A stretch of DNA of 16,079 bases, from NCBI GenBank assembly GCA_046263155.1, contig JBHELF010000061.1, forward strand, positions 1 through 16,079, given 5' to 3'. Below, one piece after another: positions 1 through 5,415 of the stretch (positions are counted from its first letter, which is position 1; each line of letters begins with the position of its first letter). Made by a program: the position numbers and the translations under genes. This DNA comes from DATADF01 sp046263155. GTDB taxonomy: Bacteria > Actinomycetota > CADDZG01 > WHSQ01. The notes under the pieces were generated by a model. It saw nothing but the letters and a program-made list of their open reading frames with translations, made no database searches and was not told the DNA's origin.

Positions 1-303
1 GAGACCGGCCACGGTGTCGTCCAGGCTGGCCTTGGCCGATAGGAGAATGATCGGCGTGGTCGAGGTATCGAGATCCGAACGCAGCCGGCGGCAGACCTCG
101 AACCCATCCATCTTCGGCATCATGACGTCGAGGAGTATGAGATCGGGTTTGTCCCTTTGGGCATTTGCGAGCGCCGCTTCGCCGTCCGCAGCCTCAACGG
201 CCTCGAACCCCTCGGCCTCGAGCATCATCACGATCAGGCTCCTCATGTCGGGCTCGTCCTCCGCCACGAGAATCCGATCGCCGGTCACATCCGCCTCGGC
301 CAT
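1..303 (-). CDS. Response regulator receiver domain protein (CheY-like), 3' part cut by window edge
   Basis: The minus-strand frame opens with ATG at 303 and stays open to base 1, giving 101 residues of a phospho-acceptor receiver domain. Such domains take a phosphoryl group from a sensor histidine kinase in the cytoplasm and pass on the signal. Visible motifs are the acidic pocket E15-D16 in ILVAEDEPDM, the phospho-acceptor D59 in LILLDVMMPKMDG, the conserved T/S-region strand PIILLSAK, and the invariant lysine K91. The frame then continues (ASLDDTVAGL) and leaves the window, so it cannot be told whether an output domain such as a DNA-binding or GGDEF domain follows. A GGTGG stretch lies about 8 bases before the start. 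The methyltransferase gene ends 58 bases upstream on the same strand, so the two may be cotranscribed. The receiver assignment is firm; the partner kinase and output are unknown. Confidence 0.9.
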   Translation of the reverse strand, partial: MAEADVTGDRILVAEDEPDMRSLIVMMLEAEGFEAVEAADGEAALANAQRDKPDLILLDVMMPKMDGFEVCRRLRSDLDTSTTPIILLSAKASLDDTVAGL

Positions 304-361
304 GCATTCCACCCCGCCCGGGTCGTCGTCGGCCCTACCTGCCCCGCCCGGAAGATATCCC

Positions 362-1132
362 TTAGCCGCCCTTGCGGGCCTTCCACACCTGCTCGGACGG
401 CCACCGCCGCGCCCAGTCGAGCGTCACAAACGAGTACCTCCCGACGGCCCCCTCGGGGGGTCGCAACTCGATGAGATCCTCGATCTCGAATCCGTTGGCG
501 CGCAGCAGGCGGATCCAGTCGCCGTAGCCGAGGTGGAACTCGATCGAGTCGTCGTCGGGCCACTCGAAGCGATGCATCTCGAAGTAGCCGCGCAACAGCT
601 CGGTGCCGGCGACCTCGTCGGCCATTTCGGGCACGCACAGCATGAGCAGCGTTCCGTTCACCAGGAAGACGAGCCGTCCACCAGGTCGCAGGACGCGCGC
701 CGCCTCGGGGACCCAGACGTAGGGGTCGCTCCAGATGCTGGCGCCGTACTCCGAGATGACGAGATCGAAGCTGGCATCGGCGAAGGGCAGACTCTCGGCG
801 CCGCACATCACGAGCGGAAAGAACAGCTCGTGCTCTGCCTGCATGGCACGCGCGGTATCGAGCTGGCCCGGAGTCGGATCGAGACCTACCGGGCGGGCGC
901 CCCTGCGCGCCAGCCAGGCGGACACGTATGCGGTGCCGCAGCCGAGCTCGAGCGTGTCGAGACCGTCCACGTCCGGGAGGACCCCGACGTCGGCCTCTGC
1001 GATCCCCCAGATGCCCCACTTAGGTTCGCCGGCCCAGCTCTCCTTCGCCGGCTCGACGAATTCCTGGGCCCACTTCCCCCATTGAGCGCGGTTGTGTGCC
1101 AGATAGTCGGGGCGTTTCAGCGCGGGCTCCAT
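362..1132 (-). CDS. Class I SAM-dependent methyltransferase
   Basis: This encodes a 256-residue cytosolic methyltransferase of the UbiE/Methyltransf_11 type, which moves a methyl group from S-adenosylmethionine to an unknown acceptor. The Rossmann-fold signature is complete: motif I LELGCGTAYVS at residues 61-71, an acidic end of strand 2 (GLDP, D85), GAESLPFADASFDLVIS at 111-127, and the post-motif RVLRPGGRLVFLV at 146-158. The frame extends upstream to an ATG at 1213, but the extra 27 residues are cysteine- and serine-rich, unlike the family, and run into the neighbouring protease gene. I therefore chose the ATG at 1132 (MEPALKRPDY). No strong Shine-Dalgarno precedes it. A perfect 7-bp inverted repeat lies 27 bases upstream. 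Proteins of this kind with a W-rich N-terminus are usually annotated only as class I methyltransferases, and the substrate cannot be read from sequence. Confidence 0.88.
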   Translation of the reverse strand: MEPALKRPDYLAHNRAQWGKWAQEFVEPAKESWAGEPKWGIWGIAEADVGVLPDVDGLDTLELGCGTAYVSAWLARRGARPVGLDPTPGQLDTARAMQAEHELFFPLVMCGAESLPFADASFDLVISEYGASIWSDPYVWVPEAARVLRPGGRLVFLVNGTLLMLCVPEMADEVAGTELLRGYFEMHRFEWPDDDSIEFHLGYGDWIRLLRANGFEIEDLIELRPPEGAVGRYSFVTLDWARRWPSEQVWKARKGG

Positions 1133-1158
1133 GGCAAAAGATGGAGTACTACACCGGT

Positions 1159-1176
1159 CAGGTTGGTGACAACCTG
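1159..1176. repeat. Perfect 7-bp inverted repeat with 4-base loop upstream of the methyltransferase
   Basis: CAGGTTG and CAACCTG flank GTGA. The repeat lies between the stop of the protease-like gene (1210) and the methyltransferase start (1132), both on the minus strand. It could be a small terminator without a T-run for the upstream gene, or an operator for the methyltransferase. Sequence alone does not decide. Confidence 0.4.
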
Positions 1177-1209
1177 CCTCCGATGAGCAATGAGCAGAAA
1201 CACAACAGA

Positions 1210-1744
1210 TCACACCTCAAACCGCGGGCGCTTTTGCTCAGCTTCTCTCAGTTGAGCACCAAAGCGTTGCTCAAACACATCCGAATCCTCGACGACCACT
1301 GCTTGAGCGTCCCGGTGCATAGTTACGGTGAATCGATTAAAGAATCCCACCTGTCCTAGGAGCACTTGCCATCCGGATGCCCGCCATGTTCGCGGGAGCC
1401 CGATTTCAGCGTTCCACCCAACGAACATTTCTTCATTTGGCTCAGGCGCATGCAATCGAAGGTTCGCTTTATGCAGACCGACAAGGAGGGTTTCACCCCC
1501 CATGCCCAGGGGGATCTCTCGAACTGCATCACCTGGATCAAGACCGATCTGGCGACCTATCCAGGGCGCAATCAGAGTCCGTTCGGACCAGGAATCGATA
1601 AGGGCCAAGACCCTTTCTTCCATACCGGAAAGACTGACGCTGACAAGGGGTTCTAAGGACTTCGCGAGTGGGATCCGAGTAATGCGCCCGTGCTGATGGA
1701 TCTTCGACGTAAGGAAATATCCACGGGAACGAGGGCAGCCCCAC
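1210..1744 (-). pseudogene. Retropepsin-like aspartic protease, frame broken near 1647-1650; intact part is 1210-1623
   Basis: The uninterrupted ORF 1210-1623 (137 residues, ATG at 1623) looks like a clan AA single-domain aspartic protease. It has VLALID followed by SERTLIAPW around the catalytic aspartate, a flap-like segment IPLGMGGETLLVG, and the closing strand VLLGQVGFFNRFTVTM. This start would remove the first strand. Upstream in the same frame lies LVSVSLSG, a good first strand, but no ATG, GTG or TTG exists back to the preceding stop. A second frame begins at GTG 1744, twelve bases after the DUF5678 gene, with an AGGA ten bases ahead, and encodes FPYVEDPSARAHYSDPTREVL. Dropping one base from the G4 run (C4 in the gene) joins the two as REVLRT-LVSVSLSG, making 177 residues. 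The catalytic motif reads D-S-W rather than D-[ST]-G. The frame break may be real decay, a sequencing error or recoding. The protease fold is likely; activity is doubtful. Confidence 0.68.
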
Positions 1745-1756
1745 AGCGCCCGCGTC

Positions 1757-1960
1757 CTACCCGAAGCCGACTAGCTCCGGTTCGTCTGCCGCCGGCACCC
1801 GGAGAACAGTGCAGTTCCGGAGCTGTCTGCCATGTATCTCCATGTGCAGAGCGTCTGGCGTCTCCCGAGCCGCGATGACACGTCCATCCTTCAGAGCAAC
1901 CCACTGGCCCTCTAAGCCTCGAAGGTCATCAAAAAGACGAACAGGCTTCATCCGCTGCAC
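1757..1960 (-). CDS. Small DUF5678-like protein paired with the protease-like gene
   Basis: This is a 67-residue soluble protein of unknown function. Its core, LEGQWVALKDGRVIAARETP, matches the DUF5678 pattern of a short strand, WVALxDG, a turn and another strand. It ends in a conserved-looking ELVGFG. The frame is open up to a TTG at 2080, but I chose GTG at 1960 because a perfect AGGAGG (1970-1975, read on the minus strand) sits nine bases ahead of it. The longer version would also run through the 18-bp palindrome at 2038-2055, which is better explained as regulatory DNA. The gene is followed after 12 bases by the protease-like gene on the same strand, so the two form a likely operon. It faces away from the XRE regulator at 2094. 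From memory of similar loci, DUF5678 and retropepsin-like genes occur together, but I cannot verify that here. Confidence 0.62.
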   Translation of the reverse strand: MQRMKPVRLFDDLRGLEGQWVALKDGRVIAARETPDALHMEIHGRQLRNCTVLRVPAADEPELVGFG

Positions 1961-1969
1961 GCTGGAAGC

Positions 1970-1975
1970 CCTCCT
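1970..1975 (-). promoter_or_regulatory. Strong Shine-Dalgarno (AGGAGG) deciding the DUF5678-like start
   Basis: AGGAGG on the minus strand lies nine bases before GTG 1960. It is the only strong ribosome binding site in this open frame and favours the 67-residue product over the 107-residue one from TTG 2080. Confidence 0.65.
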
Positions 1976-2037
1976 AAGAGCCCTTGCGATCCAGGCCTGC
2001 CATCTTCTCATCACGACTCCCAGGTCGACCAGATTGT

Positions 2038-2055
2038 CGCGCGATATATCGCGCG
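2038..2055. promoter_or_regulatory. Candidate operator 1: perfect 18-bp palindrome
   Basis: CGCGCGATATATCGCGCG is a perfect 18-bp palindrome in the divergent intergenic region, 39 bases before GTG 2094 of the XRE gene and 78 bases before GTG 1960 of the DUF5678-like gene. A near-identical copy lies 121 bases to the right. Size, symmetry and position fit binding by a homodimeric XRE regulator. Binding is inferred. Confidence 0.6.
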
Positions 2056-2093
2056 TTTGAATAACATATCTGTAATTCAAAGAAGCTGTCTAG

Positions 2094-2417
2094 GTGACCG
2101 AGATCAAGGGCAGACAGCCGACGCGAGCGACATCCACCGACATCGGTAGATCGGAAGTCGCGCGATATTCCGCGCGGTTAGGACATCGAATCAGGACACT
2201 TAGGTTGCGCAAGGGCTTGAGTGCGCAGCAACTGGCTACTCAGGCCAAAGTGGGCCTTGGCACGATCTACGAGCTGGAAAAGGGCCGACATGATCCCCGC
2301 CTGCGAACTCTGCTGGCCCTCCAGCGCGCACTCGGAGCCGCCTCACTTGAGGAGTTGTTTGACGAGGTCCCTGACCCCCCATCGTTAACGATGATTCCGG
2401 GCACCCAGAAGGAGTGA
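2094..2417 (+). CDS. XRE-family helix-turn-helix transcriptional regulator
   Basis: This is a 107-residue DNA-binding protein. Residues 30-90 form a Cro/C1-type HTH: LGHRIRTLRLRKGLS (helix 1), AQQLATQAKVG (helix 2), LGTIYELEKGRHDP (recognition helix 3), then the helices LRTLLALQRALG and LEELF. About 28 residues precede the domain and 17 follow it. The start is GTG at 2094; no ATG or GTG occurs before the HTH, and the next TTG would cut helix 1. Only a weak AAAGAAG precedes the start. The gene is divergent from the DUF5678/protease pair. One 18-bp palindrome lies upstream of it and a second covers codons 22-28. That arrangement suggests autoregulation and control of the divergent pair. It could also act as the antitoxin-like partner of a small module, but nothing here shows toxicity. 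Confidence 0.85.
   Translation: MTEIKGRQPTRATSTDIGRSEVARYSARLGHRIRTLRLRKGLSAQQLATQAKVGLGTIYELEKGRHDPRLRTLLALQRALGAASLEELFDEVPDPPSLTMIPGTQKE
2159..2176. promoter_or_regulatory. Candidate operator 2: near-copy of the 18-bp palindrome inside the XRE gene
   Basis: CGCGCGATATTCCGCGCG differs from the copy at 2038-2055 at only two bases. Including flanks, 20 of 23 positions match (2036-2058 against 2157-2179). It lies inside the XRE coding sequence (codons for VARYSAR). The 121-bp spacing could allow two bound dimers to loop the DNA or block transcription elongation. Its function is inferred. Confidence 0.55.
2380..2393. repeat. Perfect 14-bp palindrome near the end of the XRE gene
   Basis: CATCGTTAACGATG reads the same on both strands. 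It overlaps the codons for PSLTM near the C-terminus of the XRE protein, just before the convergent glycosyltransferase end. It is unrelated in sequence to the GC-rich operator palindromes and could be chance. Confidence 0.35.
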
Positions 2418-2433
2418 CGGGTCACCTCGACTC

Positions 2434-3135
2434 CTAGCGCGCGAAGAGGCGGATCCGAAGCAGGATCCAAAGAGCCTGCAGCCCGTCGGTCCACGTCAGC
2501 TTCTTGCCCTCCTCGCGCGACCGGGCCTGGTATGTGATGGGCACCTCGAAGATCCGATGGCCTCGGCGCAGGAACTTGGCGGTGACCTCCGCCTCGATGC
2601 CGAAGCCTTCCGTGCGGAGGTCGAGAGCGCGCCACTCATCCAGCGGAGCCAGCTTGAAGCACGTCTCGATGTCGGACAGCCAGGTGTTGAAGAGGAAGCT
2701 CGCCCAGAAAGACAGGAACCGGTTGCCGAGCACGTACCAGAACGAGAACGCGGTATGCGAGCCGAAACTGCGCGTCCCGTAGACGACGCGGGCCCGGTCG
2801 TTAAGCAAGGGCTGCAACAGCTCCTGATAGTCGTCGGGGTCGTATTCGAGATCGGCGTCGAAGATCGTCAACAGATCGCCGGTCGCCGCGCCGATCCCGG
2901 TGCGCACCGCATGGCTCTTGCCGCGGTTGCGCTCGTGCGTGATCAAGTTGACGCGTCCCGACTCCACGAGATCCGCGATCGTCCCCGCGCTCCCGTCGGT
3001 CGATCCGTCGTCCACGACGATCACCTCGAGGTCCAAGGGCAGATCGACCTTGAGCAGGCGGTCGAGCGATTCGCGCAGACGATCGGCCTCGTTGAAGACC
3101 GGAACTACGACGCTCAGGGTGTCGAGATTGGCCAT
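2434..3135 (-). CDS. Family 2 glycosyltransferase (dolichyl/polyprenyl-phosphate sugar synthase-like)
   Basis: This 233-residue GT-A enzyme is expected to transfer a sugar from a nucleotide donor, often to a polyprenyl phosphate, at the inner face of the cell membrane. It shows the family opening LSVVVPVFNEADRLRESL (residues 7-24), the nucleotide-binding VIVVDDGSTDGS (38-49), RNRGKSHAVRTGI (69-81), and the metal-binding DAD at 93-95. It continues with WLSDIETCFKL (152-162) and GFGIEAEVTAKFLRRGHRIFEVP (two conserved GT2 motifs, near 177-199). Hydrophobic stretches near 129-152 and 219-230 could dip into the membrane, but the multi-helix anchor of larger homologues is absent. Length fits DPM1-like proteins. 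It is last in a same-strand unit, 21 bases after the VWA gene, with no clear Shine-Dalgarno, which fits translational linkage. It converges with the XRE gene. Donor and acceptor are unknown. Confidence 0.9.
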   Translation of the reverse strand: MANLDTLSVVVPVFNEADRLRESLDRLLKVDLPLDLEVIVVDDGSTDGSAGTIADLVESGRVNLITHERNRGKSHAVRTGIGAATGDLLTIFDADLEYDPDDYQELLQPLLNDRARVVYGTRSFGSHTAFSFWYVLGNRFLSFWASFLFNTWLSDIETCFKLAPLDEWRALDLRTEGFGIEAEVTAKFLRRGHRIFEVPITYQARSREEGKKLTWTDGLQALWILLRIRLFAR

Positions 3136-3156
3136 CGGGGGAGCGTATAAGAGTGG

Positions 3157-4497
3157 CTAGGCGATCCGCGCGATGAAATCCTCGAGCTGGCGCAGGTTGC
3201 GTACCTCTACCATCTCGTCCACCCAGAAGGCATAGCGCGAGGCGATCGAGTCTCCTGTGTCCCAGTCGGCCCTGGGCTCGGGGTTCAGCCAGAAAGCGCG
3301 CTGGGCCCGCTGGGCGATGTCCCGGAGGATTCCCTCTTTGGACTCCCGATAGTTGTTGCGGGCGTCTCCGAAGATCAACACAGTCGCCTTCGGTCCGACA
3401 TCGCGCCCGAAGGAGTCTCTGAATTTCACCAGCGAGGAACCGTAGTCGGAGTGGGCCTCGTGGCGCACGATCTCTGCCTCTCGGTTCATCCGATCGACGG
3501 CCCGAATGAAGTCCTCGTGATCGAAAAAGCGAGTCACCTCGTCGAGGGTGTCGACGAACCCAAATGATCGGACGCGCGAGAACTGAGCCGATAGAGCGTG
3601 CACGAGCATCAGCGCAAAGCGGGCGAAGCGGCCGACGGAGCCGGAGAGATCGCAGAGGACAAAGAGCTCGGGCCGATGGGGGGCGCGATGCCGGAAGGCG
3701 ACGTCGAAGGGAACGCCTCCGCTAGAGAGCGAATGCCGCAATGTGCGGCGGACGTCGAGGGCTCCGCGCGCCGCCCGTCTCCGTTTCGCGGCGACGCGCG
3801 CGGCCAGCTTGCGCGCGAGAGGGCGAATGGCGCGTCGCAACGACACGAGCTCCGCCTCGGTCGCCCCCAGCAGGTTGAGGTCCTCGGGCAGCGGCCCCAC
3901 GGCGTAGGACGCAACGGCCTCCGGCCCCCGTTCCGCCGCGGCTCGCCGGCGTGTCTCCGCTAGCACCTGCGACCGGAAGCGCTGCAGCCGCCGCTGGAAC
4001 TCGGCGGCGCGCAGTCTGCGCTCCAGTGGCGAGAGGTCCTCCGCGGCGGCGTCCTCCAAAAGGCGGGCGAGAACCGCATCGAGATCGAGCGCCCGGATGA
4101 CTTGATATTGCGAGTACCAACTCTGCGCCGGTGCTGTGGCCACCCGCCCGAAGGCGGCCACGGCCGCGATCGCCAGCCACGCCACGGCGTGCTCGTCGCC
4201 GATCCGAATCGCCTCAAGCAGCCGCGCGCTTAGTTCGTCTGCGTCCACCTCTGAAGTTTGAGGCTCCTCCGTCGGGACGGGTCCGGGACGCGGTGGGAAG
4301 TAGAACTCGAACAGAGTGTCAAAGGCATCTCGACTCGAGTCGCCCTTTACCAGAGTCATCGCCAGTGCCGCTTTCGTTTCGGCGCGGCTGAGGCTTATGT
4401 GTCGCAGGCCCTGCAGCGCGTCGATCTCCTCGCTGACGGCGACCGGGACTCCTGCCGATCGCAGAGCCCCGACGAATTCCAGGACTCGCTCGATCAC
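3157..4497 (-). CDS. CoxE-like VWA domain protein
   Basis: This 446-residue cytosolic protein belongs to the VWA_CoxE group. Proteins of this group act with a MoxR/CoxD AAA+ ATPase, for example in maturing carbon monoxide dehydrogenase. Residues 1-70 carry the typical CoxE opening (FVGALRSAGVPVAVSE, later FEFYFPPR). A helical, arginine-rich middle follows at 155-255. The VWA domain starts near 275 with the intact MIDAS motif DLSGS (D283, S285, S287). Later elements are SDYGSSL (350-356) and LIFGDARNN (374-382), so metal binding is probably retained. The GTG start at 4497 overlaps the MoxR stop in a GTGA, which supports coupled translation. No cox dehydrogenase subunit genes lie in the window, so a role in CO dehydrogenase maturation is not supported. 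The target protein is unknown. Confidence 0.9.
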   Translation of the reverse strand: MIERVLEFVGALRSAGVPVAVSEEIDALQGLRHISLSRAETKAALAMTLVKGDSSRDAFDTLFEFYFPPRPGPVPTEEPQTSEVDADELSARLLEAIRIGDEHAVAWLAIAAVAAFGRVATAPAQSWYSQYQVIRALDLDAVLARLLEDAAAEDLSPLERRLRAAEFQRRLQRFRSQVLAETRRRAAAERGPEAVASYAVGPLPEDLNLLGATEAELVSLRRAIRPLARKLAARVAAKRRRAARGALDVRRTLRHSLSSGGVPFDVAFRHRAPHRPELFVLCDLSGSVGRFARFALMLVHALSAQFSRVRSFGFVDTLDEVTRFFDHEDFIRAVDRMNREAEIVRHEAHSDYGSSLVKFRDSFGRDVGPKATVLIFGDARNNYRESKEGILRDIAQRAQRAFWLNPEPRADWDTGDSIASRYAFWVDEMVEVRNLRQLEDFIARIA

Positions 4498-5396
4498 CGC
4501 TCGGTGGCGCGCGCCAGTTTGAGGTGTTCGGCGGTCCTGTCGAGATCGGTTCGGTACTTCAAGAGGACGGGAAGCGTCTGCGCGATCACGCCCTCATCCA
4601 CGGCATCAACATTGAGCTCGACCAGCGTGCGTGCCCAGTCCAAGGTCTCGGCGATCGAGGGCGCCTTCTTGAGGTCGAGCTCCCTGATTGTGTGAACCAG
4701 TCGGACCACTTGCTCCGCCAGCGCATCTTGGATTCCGGGAACTCGTACGCTCACGATCTGACGCTCGCGTTCGGTGCTCGGGTAATCGAGATACAGATAA
4801 AGGCAGCGTCGCTTGAGGGCCTCGCTCAGCTCTCGTTCGTTGTTCGAGGTCAGGATCACGAAGGGACGCAGCGCGGCCTCGACCGTCCCCATCTCCGGGA
4901 TCGTGATCTGCCAATCGGACAACACCTCGAGAAGCAAGGCTTCCGCTTCGAAATCGAGTTTGTCGATCTCGTCGATGAGAAAGACGACCGGCTCGCGGGC
5001 GCGTATGGCCCTCAGGACGGGACGCTCGAGCAGGAACGGCTCGCTGAAGATGTCCTCCGAGAGCGCATCCCAGGAGCGTCCCTCGTCGGCCTGAATACGA
5101 AGCAGCTGCTTACGATAGTTCCACTCGTAGAGGGCTTTCGCTTCATCGACTCCCTCGTAGCACTGCAAGCGGAGAAGGGGCACGTCGAGGGCGCGGGCGA
5201 GCGATTTTGCGAGTTCGGTCTTTCCCACCCCCGCGGGACCCTCGACGAGCAAGGGCTTCTCCAGACGATCCGACAGGAAGACCGCGGTCGCCGCCGCGTC
5301 GTCGGCGAGGTAGGTCGCGTCCGCGAGGCGCGTCGCGACCTCGGCAATCGATTGGAAGCGAAAACTGGACGAGTGTCCTTCGTCGCTGGTATTCAC
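4494..5396 (-). CDS. MoxR-family AAA+ ATPase (CoxD-like)
   Basis: This 300-residue AAA+ ATPase likely acts as a hexameric remodelling motor with the VWA protein encoded next to it. Walker A is GPAGVGKT at residues 53-60. Walker B is VVFLIDEIDK at 137-146. Sensor 1 is ILTSNN at 181-186, and the arginine-finger region is ALKRRC at 193-198. LLVEGPAGVGKTELAKSLA is the usual MoxR opening, and LLEVLSDWQITIPEMG is the insert seen in CoxD-like members. The length is normal. The GTG start at 5396 lies 19 bases after the ATP-grasp gene and has an AGGAT about nine bases ahead of it. The stop overlaps the VWA start. All ATPase residues appear intact. Which client it acts on is not shown by sequence. Confidence 0.92.
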   Translation of the reverse strand: MNTSDEGHSSSFRFQSIAEVATRLADATYLADDAAATAVFLSDRLEKPLLVEGPAGVGKTELAKSLARALDVPLLRLQCYEGVDEAKALYEWNYRKQLLRIQADEGRSWDALSEDIFSEPFLLERPVLRAIRAREPVVFLIDEIDKLDFEAEALLLEVLSDWQITIPEMGTVEAALRPFVILTSNNERELSEALKRRCLYLYLDYPSTERERQIVSVRVPGIQDALAEQVVRLVHTIRELDLKKAPSIAETLDWARTLVELNVDAVDEGVIAQTLPVLLKYRTDLDRTAEHLKLARATER

Positions 5397-5415
5397 GTTC
5401 GCGATCCTAGGTGGT

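Noticed and set aside
14..1186. Long plus-strand open frame of 390 codons
   Set aside because: It lies opposite the response regulator and methyltransferase genes, whose motifs are clear. Its translation is a low-complexity shadow typical of high-GC DNA.
1132..1213. Upstream ATG at 1213 for the methyltransferase
   Set aside because: The extra 27 residues are rich in C and S, unlike the family, and the frame would overlap the end of the protease-like gene.
2414..2425. Short inverted repeat GTGAC-GG-GTCAC at the convergent XRE/GT2 ends as a terminator
   Set aside because: The stem is only five base pairs with a two-base loop, too tight for a stable hairpin, and no T-run follows.
3157..5396. 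MoxR and CoxE-like genes as part of a carbon monoxide dehydrogenase cluster
   Set aside because: No coxL, coxM or coxS gene is present in the window, and the neighbours are an ATP-grasp enzyme and a glycosyltransferase.
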